A DNA stretch of 64,000 nucleotides, taken from assembly GCA_023053545.1 (NCBI GenBank), contig JAKZAN010000108.1, positions 1 through 64,000 of the forward strand. Direction: 5' to 3'. Below are positions 22,561 through 34,853 of this stretch, piece by piece. Made by a program: the position numbers and the translations under genes. This DNA is from Lepidurus packardi. Lineage: Eukaryota; Arthropoda; Branchiopoda; Notostraca; Triopsidae. The notes under the pieces were generated by a model. The model saw nothing but the letters and a program-made list of their open reading frames with translations. It made no database searches and was not told where the DNA came from. Positions within the stretch are counted from its first letter, which is position 1. Every line of letters begins with the position of its first letter.

Positions 22561-25500
22561 ATGCAGGACTCTAAAAACTAGGTACAGCTCAAGGCCCTAG
22601 TCTGTTGGATGTGTGGCAGACAGTAAAACTTAATACCCCCTTCTACAACACACCCTATACATATAACCAATACAGATTCGGAAGCAAGAGTCTACACATT
22701 CATATCAAGTCTTGCGAAAAGAAATACAACAACGAGGAAGACAAGAAACCAGCAGCTTAGCGTAGAAAATGTACCCCATCAAATTGAAGACACTTCAAAC
22801 AAAATAACCCCTTTTTTATTTTCCATTAAACTTGTCATCCAGGTCCCCTTCCTCCTGCTGAGCTACAATAAGTTATCAATAATTAAGAAGCCACCCCAGA
22901 ACAGATCTCCAGGTATATAGCAATGATTTACATCATCAAAATGGTTCAATTTATCTCATAAATCGCCCAGATATAATGAAAAAGCCCTCTTGAAGTTCAA
23001 AAAGTAGGCTCTTCCGGCATGTAAAAATTGTGGAAGGACATTTAACTCCGAAAGTCTGGTCGTGCACGAAAAGGGATGCAAAGTAGAAATGTCTCACAAC
23101 CCATAAGGAAAAAGCAATGCTCCTTCTTCCGCAGCAGGAGATAAAGGAGGATCCGGAATCCAACGCAAAACAGTTACAGAATTGGATTTCAGAAAACCAA
23201 GAGTACTGATGTGCCCAATTTGTGGCAGATAGTTCGGTCTGGCAAGTCTGAAAATCCATTATCCGCAGTGCACCGACAAGTTCCAGCAAGAATAAAACAA
23301 AAAACCCAAGCACTAAAGAAGATAACTGCCTGAACTCTCTGAGCAAAGTAGGCTCAAAATGCAAAGCGAAGAGTATTGGACCTCCGAGGATATTGAGAAC
23401 TTTAACAGCTAGTCCAACAAAATCTATAGGGAGAAAGGTTTAGTTAAGTGCCATAACTGTGGGCGTGCATTCTTTATCGAACAGTTGGACAAGCATGCCA
23501 AGAATTGTGTTCTCATCAATGGGAAAATTAACACTGAAGAGTCTAAGCAAAAGCCTGCTGAACAGAAGCTAAGTAAACCCAGAGTCGTGATGTGTCATAT
23601 TTGTGGGAGGGAGTTCGGTACAACTAGTCTGACAATCCATCAGAAGAAGTGCGTAGAAAAATTCATGAATGAAGAAAACAAAAAACCCAAAGGTGCCGTT
23701 AAAAGACCAGTGCCCGATCTCCCACGATAGGTGCTGGAAAAATACGATATGGATAATATCACGAACTGGACAGATGAGGACCTCGAGAGCTATAATAAGA
23801 TTGTATATAACATTTACAACACCAAAGCCTTGGTTGCTTGTCCAGTATGCGGCAGAACTTTCCTTCCTGATAGTTTGGTGAAGCACCAGAAAGGATGCAA
23901 AGATAAGGACGAAGCTGGGCGACCCAAAGAGGCTTCAAACATAGGTGCAACAGGAGATAAGTAGTACCGAAAGCCTAGGACATTAGTTTGCTATATTTGT
24001 GGAAGATAGTTCGGATTGACAAGTCTATAGATCCACATTAAGCAGTGTGAAGAGAAGTATGAGAATGCATAGCGTAAGAAAGATATAGAGAAAAGACGTG
24101 CACTGCCATAAGTGGACCCTACTTTCATAGCCATGATAGGAGAGCCCCATTGGGATTAGAAACAAATCTAGGATTTTAACGCCTACATGGGCAACATCTA
24201 CAAGAACAGTGTTTTAGAGAGGTGTGTTAATTGTGGGAGAACCTTTCAACCTGAAGCTCTGCAAAAGCATGCCAAAAACTGTGTCAAACCCACACATGAT
24301 AGAGCCTCGATCTCAAATAAAAGTTAGCCATAGCACAATGCAAAGAGCTAAGCCCACAAACCACCACCTGTTCCGAAAAAGATAAACAATAATAACCATA
24401 TCAAATCAGAAAGTGTAATTGAGTAGAAAGAGTAGAGTCTGGAGGCGACAATGAGGGATGAAGAGGACAAAAAGGACTAGTCCAAATAGTCAATGATGCA
24501 AGAGTCCACCGAAACCAAAGTGAGTGATAAGAGCTAAGCCAAAGAGACACCAAAGCCACCCGAAGTCGAAAAACCGAGTATTAAGAAGCAAAATCCTCAG
24601 GCAAAGACATCAACTGAGAATCTAGCTGCTCGGTATACTGAAGCAATAAAACAACAGTAACTGCAGAACAGAGCCTCGAAAGAATAATAAAAACAAGCAA
24701 AACCCAAAATTGCTAGTAGCACAAATATTGATGCTAAAAATAATCAGAAGGGAGGCTCCAGCCAGAATATTGACTCTAATCCCTCAGCTATTAATAAGTC
24801 CCAGAAGCCAGAGCCTGCGACACCAAAAACTAAAAGCAGCAACTAATCAGCAGTCAAAAGTAAGGATCCCAAAAGAGAGACGACCAATGGGTTCCCTAAA
24901 GCTGCTATCCCTCCGAAAAAGGAAGAGCCGACCACGATTAAAAGCGAAAAGGAGTAAGCTATTCCTCCAAAAGACACGAAGAGTACTGAAAGTACCAACA
25001 AGACAGAACTATCATCAGAGATGACAAAGGCTCCTCCAGAAAATAAAGTCGAGAAGGCTCCTCCTGCCAAATAGCAAGCAACTCCACCCGTACCAGCACC
25101 CGAGAACCAAGAAGAACAAATGACTTTAGAAGAATGCAAGTTTTGTCATCGAAACTTTAACAAGACTCGAATCTAAAAGCACCTCAGTGTTTGCCCTAAA
25201 AGAGTAGAATAAAAACCCCAGCCCAAAAAATACAAGGAAGAACTCTTTGCAGATTCGAGTCAGCCAGTCAGCGAGACCGTCAATCTCGAGGTGTGTATCA
25301 AATGTGGTCGGAAATTTGCCAGTGATAGACTCTAAAAACACTCAGCTGCGTGCAAAGGTACCAAGAATGTCGAAGCACCACCAGGCGTTGTGCCTGCCAA
25401 AAAACCAGGACTCCCTGTGCAATAGCAACCCAAAGCATCTTATCCTATAGTATAGGATGAAAAATAACCTTAGAGTCAGCAAGTATTAGAAGCCTGCAGG

Positions 25501-26217
25501 AACTGCGGAAGGAAATTTACATCATAGAGATTACCCAAACATGAAGCAACGTGTAAGTCCAAACCTATACCTGGAAAGCCAGCAGGTGAAATTGTCAGGA
25601 AGGAAGAGAATCTGGGGAAACAGTTGCCTGCTCTCTAAAACCCACATCCACCTGCATTATAGATTATGACTGACCAATACTAAGAACCCACAGGCTTGTA
25701 GCCCTGTCCAAAATGCAATAGAAAATTCAAGCAATAACGACTCCAGAAGCACAAATAAGTTTGTAAAGAGGTTCCCATTCCAGTTCCAAACACTAAACAG
25801 CACCCTTCTTCCAAGAAATAACCTTAAAATAAAATGGATTCTCTTATCCCCCCTACAGAGTCTCAGTTCCGGATTCGTAAATCCCCTACACCCACCACCA
25901 AAAAGCTATAGGCCGAAACCCCAAAAGGCCCGTAGAGTCGATAGGTCATCAGCATGATGAAACAGCTTAAAGGCAATAAACTGTCAACTAAAGACGTGGA
26001 ATAGTAAATCTAGATAGAGTTGCAACAGATGCGGAATACATTCGGCAGTCGTTTCCCCCAGTAAGGCAGCTAGACAAAACAGAATCATGGAGGTGTTGGC
26101 TAAGGAGAGACTGTGAAGATGAGGAAGGACAATAATGCAAAAACGAAGGATAATAAAAAAACTGCAGCGACGGAGGGTCGAACAAATCATGGGATAGTAC
26201 ATCTTCCCTAAATCTGA
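22561..26217 (+). CDS. Twelve-finger C2HC zinc-finger protein
   Basis: Four exons (22561-22622, 22676-22770, 22843-22912, 22971-26217; introns 53, 72 and 58 nt) encode 1157 residues. I count twelve fingers of the ZC2HC1 type, CxxCxRxFxxxxLxxHxxxC. The first eight alternate between a CGREFG...SLxIH form and a CGRxF...LxKH form and are spaced by repeated acidic segments, so they look like duplicated pairs. A long Lys/Glu/Pro/Ser-rich disordered region (about 24300-25100) leads to four more fingers (CKFCHRNF, CIKCGRKF, CRNCGRKF, CPKCNRKF). Known ZC2HC1 proteins carry two or three fingers. TAG in CGREF agrees with GAG in sister repeats, again UAR = Glu. Function is unknown; ciliary or cytoskeletal roles are seen for relatives. 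Confidence 0.9.
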
Positions 26218-26524
26218 ACCAAAATATGTATTGAGTTGTTTAGGCATGTATAAAATACCGATACTTTTTTGGTTTGGTTAGATTTCTGTACTTTTGTATT
26301 TCCTTATTAAGTTCTTTTTAGTAATTTCCTCAGAAATTTCTTGGTCGATCGAATTACGGTCCATGCATACGATACGCTTGACCTTTATCAGAGAACATCT
26401 CAGCACTCCTAACCATGTGATTTGTCTAACTAGATTGAGGTTTAGTCCTGCTCAAAACCCTGATTGGACCTTTACTTTTTGCTCTTGTTTCTTATATACC
26501 TAGAATCAAGCAAATAATCAGATA
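26218..26524. other. Spacer between convergent genes
   Basis: About 300 bases between the stop codons of the zinc-finger gene (plus) and the next minus gene. AT-rich, no gene seen. Confidence 0.5.
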
Positions 26525-27388
26525 TCATTGGTTGAGTATCTTACAGTGCTTCACGGGTGTTTTGGATTTTATCTTGATTGGTCCTTTTTGAGGCCTAGAT
26601 TCTAAGACAGATTTTTCTCTGACTTAATCTTCATAGCCTTTTCTCATAGATATTCGAAATTCCTGTATGGGTAGGTTGGAGGGACCCGCATTAGTGTTAA
26701 AAATAGTAGGGTTATTTGTCGGGGTTGTAGTAGGATTTCGGCATTCATGACTTTATGTTAGAGAATTACCTGGGCTCCCATTTATTCTAAGGTTACCTGA
26801 TTCGCTCCCAAGGTTTTGAGGGGGAGGGCGAGTAAAGCTATTGCGTGGTTTTTAGCCTTCTTTTTCTTTAGGTTTGAGTGGTGCTCGGTTTTTACCACTA
26901 TGGTCACTGCGTCGACTAGCATGGCTTTATCGGTGATTCACGGTTAAAACTTGTTAGTAGTCTTCCTCGAGGTCATTGCCTGCATCTGACTCCTCCATGA
27001 TGATTTAAGTCGCAATCAGACTCTAATTGACGCTATATAGAGCTTTTTGGAGGTTCTGGCTACTAGTTTTTTTATCTACTGCAAAGATGTAGGCATCCAA
27101 AGTTTTAGGCCGCCTAAGCTCACGAGATTCTTTAAGTAGTTCATTAACAAACTGTTCTCCAGCCTCGGACATGAAGTAGAATCTGTTGGTGTCCTTGTCG
27201 ATTCGCGAGGAGTTGCGCTCCTCAATCAAAGCTTCAAAGTGTTTCTGATGGCTTTAAGGCTGTTGCGATATAAAGATTTGGTAGCGATGGATGAGTTATT
27301 TGTAGTCCTGGATAGAGGCAGTGTGTTGGATGTGAACGTAGGAAAAGACAGCAACGATGATCCCTTTCTGATTAGGCATAGTATGCAT
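26525..27388 (-). CDS. Unknown protein with disordered C-terminus
   Basis: A continuous minus-strand frame of about 287 residues (ATG at 27388, or at 27379 for 284) to TGA. Residues 1-110 look folded and helical, with RYQIFISQQPESHQKHFEAL and DTNRFYFMSEAGEQFVNELL. The latter resembles the beta-wing and last helix of a winged-helix fold, but this is only an impression. From about residue 125 the chain is acidic, then Asn/Pro/Ser-rich and disordered. Many TAA/TAG codons are read as Glu, giving an acidic EESDAGNDLEEDYE tract. No family is recognised. Confidence 0.65.
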
Positions 27389-27740
27389 TGGGGATTGGAG
27401 GATATGGGTTATTATTATAGATTATGCACCTGTACTATTACAGAGAGTATAAACATTGTGCTGCATTGTAACATTAAAGTAGTTGTAGATAATGGAGAAT
27501 AGAGCTGTAGGATCCACTTTCAATATACACACTGATTCATATATGATTTTGACATGATATCTAGTTTATCGGTCCGGATTGGCCAAAAGACCTAAATGTA
27601 TATATCAACTTTTGAAACTATCCAACAATTAACTATCCATCCAGGAAATAACACAATATTTTACAGATACACATATACAAGGCATTCAAGAAATACGGTT
27701 CATTCATTCATTTTACACAATATATTTTGTTGTTTCATTT
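27389..27740. other. Intergenic spacer
   Basis: About 350 bases upstream of one minus gene and downstream of another. AT-rich, no supported frame. Confidence 0.5.
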
Positions 27741-30149
27741 TCACAGAGATTTCTGGATCCCACGCACGATGTTTTCTCGTCGAATCACAAAGATTATACT
27801 CACAATCCCCAAGAAAAACACATAAAACTGCACGATCAACTGCACAACTCCTATCTCCTCGTCTGCGCATATTGTCAGCAACACGTAGAACAATCGCGTC
27901 AGCCATTACACTTTCTTCAGCTCGTAGGAAAAGATCTACTCTGTGAAGTACACCACATACATCCATGCCAGCACTGAGATGAAGTGGTGGCTTTGGGCGC
28001 CTGAGGCCGCACTTGAGTCGCTGAAGTACATACCGATCATAAATAGGCCAATGAATTGGCCTTTCCGGTCAAACACATTAAGATAGCCCACGATCAATGT
28101 TCCCCATTCTGAGAAGAAAGGATTGAATTTGATGTATCTGCAGATGCACACTATTAGGGGTAGGAGGATGAGGGTCGACTCTACTACTTTGAGAGTTTGC
28201 GCAGACTTGCTTGATGAAGCAACAGTATGGGGCACATAGGAGGGGTTTCTGAGAGTATCATTCACTCCGTCAATGGATCCATATAAAGCTCTGCGGTGAC
28301 TTGTGTTTATGCTGAGCTTCTCGAAAAACAGGCAGAGGACATAGGAGACAACCATGATACAAGTGTCACAAATTAAGGCTCCGAGAATTCTCCCGGCCAG
28401 TCCTCCTAGTATAGTGGGACTCGAGTGGATCGAGATTATTGTAATGAAGTTGTAGCAAAAGACTCTGTGCATTTTCTATCTCGCAATAAGCAGCATGATC
28501 ATAGTTGCCAGGACATAGACTACATAGGTCATGCAATAGAAAGACAGACTTCCAGCATAATGGGCATAGTAGTTGTAGGAGACACGGATGTCCTGGTGAG
28601 ACAATCTGAAGATGTACGTTTTGTCGACTGAGAGACAAGAATTGGCAGTGAGTCGTGATGGGTACTCGACATCCTGGGGCGAGCAGATGAGCAGAGGAAT
28701 ATTAGGAGTATGGATGACATTGCCTGCGACCTGGTACTGTTGGGAATCCTGGCTGTTGAACATATACTCATAGATGAATTCGTAGGAGATATTCAGCAGT
28801 AGCTGCTCAGGATTACGGACGTAGACCCTATGAAACTGAATCTTCTCCAGTAAGTAGACGACCAACTACATACTTTAGGAGTATGGCTCGATCAGTCCGT
28901 AGTTGTCGGTCATTACAAAGATCCGACGAGGAGAGAAAATGACGAGACTTCCATTTTGTCTATTGAATTTAATGGTAGAGCAGGGCAGGCTAGACTGGAC
29001 GGTTTTGGGGGTGCTGAAAAAAGGTATAACTAAATCGGAGTTCTGGCATCCTTCGTTGTTTTATCGGCCGTAGAGCTTCTAGCGATTCAGCAGAGGCTCA
29101 TGATATTTGAAGTGGTACTCTGTCTGTCTGATGCTCTTTAAGGAATTTTATTAGGAGACCACGAATTATGGAAGCAACTTGGTTAGGAAGTTGGAACGCT
29201 GAAGGAAAGCTGTTGGATCCTCAAAATATTGGTGGCAGTTCCATAAGTCTATAGCCTCGAGACTCAAGAAGTTATCGATCGAATCGATCCCTTAGCTCGT
29301 CGATTCGCCTACTCTACTCTCGAAGATCCTTCTACTTGTGATTATTTCAACCATTTTAGTGCTATCGAAGGTACTCATTTTGAACTGTTGGGCAGTTTTC
29401 CAGCGAAACCTCAGTGTTTGGAGGACAAGCTACCGCATGTGCAGACTATCGTGATTGTACTTCTTAGCCATCATGGAGTTGGAGTTGATTAGGATTATAT
29501 TGGAAATGGGTTCCACGTGGTAATCACGGGCGAAGGTCAGCCATTCCAGAATGGCATTACAGCCTACATCGTTGACACCGATTAGGTGTACACGAGGGTT
29601 GGGCCGGGACTCCTGGCTGAGAAGTTTTGTCATGAACTTCTCAATGATATAGGCTTGCTTTTCAGGGTTATTTCTGAAGGCCGTGAGCCAGGGCATGCCC
29701 CAGCGATCCTCAATAGTAAAAACCTCGAACGCACTCCCGGAGTCAGACTTCAGGTTGATCTATTTGGAAATATTCATGATGAGACCGGCTGTGTTAGAAG
29801 GTCCAACAAACAACAGTATTGAGTTTGCAGTAGACCCCGAATGCTCTGAGTTTGCGGTCCTGCGAGAATTGGGGTTCTGGGTGTTGGTGATTAGGGGACG
29901 GTAGGTGCTGTCGACGATAATGAAGGGATCGCTTCTTTCAGCCTTGACCAAAGCATTAATAAAAAGGAAGGGTAGAATATTCAAGCATTTGTGAGAAGAA
30001 TGAGTAGCGTACTTTTGGAGAGCAACTATAGCATTCGGGAAACTGGTGATCTAGGTGACTGGGAATTTTCTGGCGAGCAGATCCTTAGCGAGGATGTAGA
30101 TAAGGACGAGGGTGGCGAGGAAAGTTGCGATTCGAGCGAACTGTTGCAT
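27741..30149 (-). CDS. PGAP1-like membrane protein, catalytic Ser missing
   Basis: One exon of 802 residues. The order is: an N-terminal membrane anchor (residues 4-22), a large luminal region, then five to seven hydrophobic helices in the last 280 residues. This is the plan of PGAP1/Bst1, the ER enzyme that removes the inositol acyl chain from GPI anchors. The luminal part has an alpha/beta-hydrolase-like stretch: LLFVGPSNTAG (oxyanion-type turn) and VHLIGVNDVGCNAILEW, which sits where PGAP1 has its GHSMGG nucleophile elbow. The serine and flanking glycine are absent, so the protein is either a non-catalytic relative or a different family with the same layout. Six UAR codons lie in the luminal part and none breaks the frame. 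Confidence 0.6.
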
Positions 30150-30400
30150 TGATATGTTGGAGATGTATGTATTTAAAGTATAGAAATGTATATAGCAATA
30201 TGAATCAAAAAACAGAGTAACAAGATTAGACCAAATAGATACACTGTTATCTATATAGATATGCGTGTGCCCTTCTAATTTCTGTATGTAATCTTGGGCT
30301 GTGCTTACTAGTATAAAGGTCATTAGAAAAGAATAGTCAGAGGGTAAGTGGGTTAATATAATCATAATGCATGTATAGTTTTTAGAAATAAAAAAAACAT

Positions 30401-30628
30401 ATGCAACAGACCAATAGTGCTCAGTCGTCTCTCGAGGACATCTGCCAACACCCTATCCTTAGATCCTTACAAACTAAACCCCAAGCCAGTTAGGATCCCG
30501 GCCAGAATCTTTCGAGACTCTTGCATCTTGAGACCAGTATTGTCCAGAAAAGACTCGATGCTCTAGCACGTAAAGTAGACACGTTGGCTGCATCTTACAG
30601 AAATAACAAGAGTGCCAACCTTTTGTGA
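30401..30628 (+). CDS. Small coiled-coil protein (75 aa)
   Basis: A short complete frame, ATG at 30401 to TGA at 30626-30628, in the gap between two larger genes. Residues 36-66 have a heptad-like pattern (LLHLETSIVQKRLDALARKV) and would form a coiled coil. The single TAG codes Glu. No family is recognised. The size and helical core resemble small adaptor subunits. Confidence rests on composition and the complete frame only. Confidence 0.55.
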
Positions 30629-31177
30629 TGCAGTACAAAGATATAGAATGAGGTAGGATTGTATAGAAAAATCACTTTGTGTTTTAAAGTATGGGCTGTT
30701 CATAGTAATGTGTCTTTGACATCAGAATAGTCATTATGAAAGAAAGATGCGAAATATGCATATGGCTTGATAAAGCCCAGAATCCTTATAGGAGTGAGTG
30801 AAATGCATCAGGAAGGATGAAAGGAGTAATGATGTCGATTCCCCTTCATATGAACAAAAAAACATATGATAGACACACACATACAATCATGATCTCCAAA
30901 GAGTGCTTGTTTGCTGTTTTTTAGATAGTGTTTCTTAAAACATATTAGAATCCAAATTTAAAATACAAACAGGGAGAAAAAGTCATATACGATCATAATG
31001 ATGATGGTGATGATGGAGTTTAGATGTTAATAATATCCAATAGCAGGTTTCCAATTTTGAAGAAAAAACATCAAAAGGGAGTTTTAAATAATATATATAA
31101 TACAATCATTCCAAACACACACTAAATTTATTCACACTCCTACTTCCTTTCTTCCTTCCCTTCCTTCTCTCGACAAA
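30629..31177. other. Intergenic spacer
   Basis: AT-rich 549-base spacer upstream of the CDPK gene. It has a CT-rich stretch just before the CDPK ATG (31140-31170), probably the 5' leader. No gene is seen. Confidence 0.5.
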
Positions 31178-32804
31178 ATGGAATCTGCTATGTACTTGAA
31201 AAAGCAATGGTTCATCAAGTCCAAAACTGCCAATATCGAGGACCACTACGATATTGATATCAAAAAGGTACATTCTAATCATTACTCATACATTCTATTA
31301 ACTACTAGCCTCTCGGTACTGGTGCCTTCGGGACTGTCTTCAAAGGAAAACCTAAGGGCTCTAGCGACAACTCCTGGAGAGCCATCAAAAAAATACCCAA
31401 ACGCAAAGTCAGAGACCACTCCGAGTTCCTCAACGAAATCGAAATTCTGCAGAAGCTTGACCATCCGCATATCATTAAACTTTATGAGACCTACGAAGAT
31501 TCCCGCAACATCTACATAGTCACAGAGTAAGCATTCCAGTCATTTTTACCGATTTCGAATATTGTATGCAACCCGAAACCCATAAAAGTAGGGGATTGCC
31601 TTTTTTCCAATCATCATCTTTTTTGTGAGTTTCAACAAGTACCCTTTTACGGTTACATTAGGCTTTGTTCAGGAGGTGAGCTTTTCGATAAAATCATCGA
31701 GAAGGGTTCCTTTAGCGAAGAAGAGGCACGCGTTACCTTCAAACAGATGGTACTGGCAATCAATTACTGTCATTCTCAAAAAGTAGCCCATCGTGATCTC
31801 AAGCCTGAAAACTTCCTACTACTCAGTCGCGACCCTGGAAGTTCCATCAAACTAATCGACTTCGGGTTGTCATTCAGATTCAATGTCTCGAAGCCTAATG
31901 GCAAGGGCATGGGAACTCTCGTCGGAACCTCTTACTATATGGCTCCCGAAGTGATGCAGGGCAAGTATGACCAGACCTGCGATATCTGGTCTTTAGGTGT
32001 CATTCTTTACATCCTGGTCACAAGTGTGCCTCCTTTCAATGGATAAACTGACGAAGATATCCTCTAAAAAGTGAAAACTATGCAGTACACTTTCGACATC
32101 CCCGAGATGAAGGGCCTAAGTTCTTCATTGAAAGACCTGATTTCGAAGATACTGGTCGAGCCAACCAAAAGACCCACTGCTGAACAGATTCTGACGCACC
32201 CTTGGCTTAACACCAAGACTTCTAGCGAGCCCCTCAAGTTTAACTTCAATAGCCTAAAATCCTTCAGCAATTTTTCCAAAATTAAAAAACTAGGAGTCAC
32301 TCTCATTGCAACCCAACTGCAAGAGAAGGATATCCTCCAGCTCGGCAGCATGTTCAAACAGATCGACAAGAATAATGACGGGGTTCTCACTATCGAAGAA
32401 CTGAGGAATGCCCTAGATAGCCAGAAAGACAAACCCTCCATCGCAGACCTCAAACGCATCATCGACAGTCTGGACACCGATCATTCAGGAACTATCAACT
32501 ACACAGAATTCATTGCAGGCTGCCTGGAACAATCGACTCTGATGAAGGAAGATAACCTACACATGGCCTTCAGACTGATGGACGTGGATAACAATGGAAA
32601 GGTGACCCGCAAATAACTCGAAGAACTTCTATCCAGTAAAAACCCACATCTAAACTATAATGTGAAATATTTTATATGAACGTTGTAGAGGAGGAATATA
32701 AAGTAGGGAACAAAGATCTGGACGAGCTGATCAAGTCCTGCGACAAGAACGGAGACGGAGAGATCGACTACAACGAGTTCATGACCATGATGATGGGTGT
32801 CTGA
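31178..32804 (+). CDS. Calcium-dependent protein kinase (CDPK)
   Basis: Four exons (31178-31267, 31309-31526, 31662-32635, 32689-32804; introns 41, 135 and 53 nt) give 465 residues. The kinase domain has the glycine loop GTGAFGTV, catalytic loop HRDLKPENFLL, IDFGLS, and GTSYYMAPEVMQ. A junction segment precedes four EF-hands: DKNNDGVLTIEE, DTDHSGTINYTE, DVDNNGKVTRKE and DKNGDGEIDYNE. Kinase plus four EF-hands is the CDPK architecture of plants, ciliates and apicomplexans, giving Ca2+-switched Ser/Thr phosphorylation. Position 12 of EF-hand 3, an invariant Ca2+-binding Glu, is encoded by TAA (32614-32616). The short N-terminus lacks a Met-Gly myristoylation site. Confidence 0.96.
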
Positions 32805-33020
32805 ACGACGCAGCCATATGTATATCTGTAGGGATTATGATGCGGGGTGCAAATACATACATACTTACACGCAATGAGTCATTAAAAAATAGTATATTAA
32901 TGCTTGGAGGCCACAACCATGCCCCTTCCTCTACCCGGCCTTTGCTTGGACTTATAAACTAACATCGATGCAAACAGTTGCCATACATTTATATATATTT
33001 TATTGAGGGACACCCCAAAA

Positions 33021-33855
33021 ATGAATTAAAAAACATCGCAGAAGCTGCAGACCTCCAGGAACCACTCCTCCTTCAAGGATGACCCTCGAAGAACATCCCA
33101 CTCTCGCATACGATCTTCCTTATCGGTCCATCGCACAGCGTCCCAGCAATAGAATCTCGAGAGCAGACTCAGGTTCTAACGACTAACCAACCTCACAAAA
33201 ACACAGCAACTCAATCGCGTTCGCAGGACTCTCAACAAAAACCCTAACTGGTCTTGTACGAACTACTATTTTATGATTGCCGTCATCTCCAATAACTTGA
33301 CCCTTATCACTCAGACAGCATGAGGTCGAGCGACGCGTTCTCCCAGCCAGCCAAATAACACATAGACCCTTTTCCGAGCAATTGGAAAAAATAGCAAGTA
33401 CAATATTTAGAGCGCGTCTACCGCGACCCCAAAGGTATCTAAAATAATTAATGCGAATACACAAAATCTGTTTATATTAATTTGCCCACAGACTTCCATG
33501 GTTTCAGGACTACGGTCTCAAGATCCCAATTCTAAACCCCTGCCGAGTCTCTGCTGTCCAATCATTACAAACCCATCCTCGGGGCGCAGCTAGGCTTCAA
33601 CGAAGATTACGAGTTGATGCCCAGTAAGTTCGGTGACTCATAGGTGGACAGAAAGAAGAAGAGACTGATACCTATGCTCAAACTAACGTAAGCACAGAAA
33701 TCTGTTTCTAAGATTATGTTTTATAAATCTGATTAATTCTTTCTTATTCTATTTGATTAATACTCATCAAAATTGTGTATATTTTTAGACCATTCGCGAC
33801 GCCCCGGAGGAACGACGACTTTATGTTCTACAGAAGTTCCCGTCCCGTCCATTGA
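33021..33855 (+). CDS. Unknown protein, four exons
   Basis: Exons 33021-33255, 33315-33434, 33492-33687 and 33789-33855 join with consistent phases (introns 59, 57, 101 nt) to 205 residues. The protein is basic and polar with no membrane segment. Recognisable coding blocks are AKEHIDPFPSNWKKEQVQYL, GAQLGFNEDYELMPSKFGD and TPFATPRRNDDFMFYRSSRP. The repeated aromatic/Pro character resembles small ciliary microtubule-associated proteins, but that is a guess and no family is recognised. A dynein-stalk-like gene follows within 141 bases on the same strand. Confidence 0.7.
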
Positions 33856-33995
33856 ATGGGTGAATAGATAACCCTCTGTTTGGTTCATAGTTATCTTGAT
33901 TAGGAGTTCCTCTCTCCCATCATCTACAATTCTGATTAAACTTATATATAACTTAATGCAATACATACAATAAATTAGGCTTGGCGAAATATCTC

Positions 33996-34853
33996 ATGTC
34001 AGAGACGCAAGAGTCTGTCTTTTCAACACATCTGAAGAAGAATCATGGACTGTACAAGATCGAGGCATCTGTTTTCTAGCTCAAACACGCAATATCTGTC
34101 CAGGACTCATAAAAACAACTAGTCTCCAGGCGTCAGAACAGATGGACCAACAAGCGACTCGCTCATGAAGAGGTGTGTCGAGGCATTCGTTCATAAATTG
34201 ATAAGATCAAGCCAGAAGAATGGAACCTTGAGAAGAGCGAGTTCTTGAGAGCCAGGTTGCGATATGACAAATGTTTGCAGGCAGTGCAGTAATTAAAGCG
34301 ATCTCATTTTCAAGAACTGATGTCAATGGTGAATCCACCCGCGAGAATTGAAACCCTTTTATGGACTGTTACCAAAATTGTGGATAGCAGGATCCGATAG
34401 TATCGTTGGGATCAAGTGCGCAGGCTCTTCCACAACTTCTCCGAAATGAAAGCAAAATTCAGTTCCAACTATAAAAGATATGATAAGTTCATAGTCGAGA
34501 GTAGCATGAAATAGTACAATGCTGTCGTCAGAAATCGTCCCAAAGATGATTCTATTGGGAAGGCACTATCAGAGTGGGTAGAAGCCTTATTTCAAGTTAC
34601 GTTCAAATAAGGTGATGAGGAAGAATATGTGGCATACAATAAGTTCATCGAGAAAGAAGCGGAAAAGATGAAGGAGAGAAGTAGATTAGAATCGAAGTTG
34701 GAGAAGGAGCAGAAAAAGATGGAGGAGCTGAAACCACAGATCGAGGTGTATTAGACGCAGTTGGTAGGGATAGCAGGCAAGAAGGCGATGATGCTGGCAG
34801 AGATTGAGAGCTTAGGGGTGAAAAGGAAGCAATAGTATTCAAAGGGAAAATGA
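33996..34853 (+). CDS. Stand-alone dynein stalk/MTBD-like protein
   Basis: A single exon of 285 residues. The centre carries the pattern of the dynein heavy-chain microtubule-binding stalk: a helix with VQELKR, then MVNPPARIETLLWTVTKIV (dynein: K..NPP..V..V..AV..LL), a Trp-containing helix WDQVRRLFHNFSEMKAKF, then KALSEWVEALFQVTF (dynein: ...A...L..WV.A...Y). A long coiled-coil return helix follows (EKEAEKMKERSRLESKLEKE). The AAA+ motor and tail are absent, and the frame closes with TGA on both usable sides. It may be an orphan microtubule-tip adaptor of cilia. The alternative is a generic coiled-coil protein. I favour the stalk because the NPP block and WV.A block are correctly spaced. Confidence 0.65.

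Noticed and set aside
27596-27946. 116-residue plus-strand frame
   Set aside because: Overlaps the C-terminal membrane helices of the PGAP1-like gene on the other strand and its spacer; low-complexity Ser/Thr/Arg.
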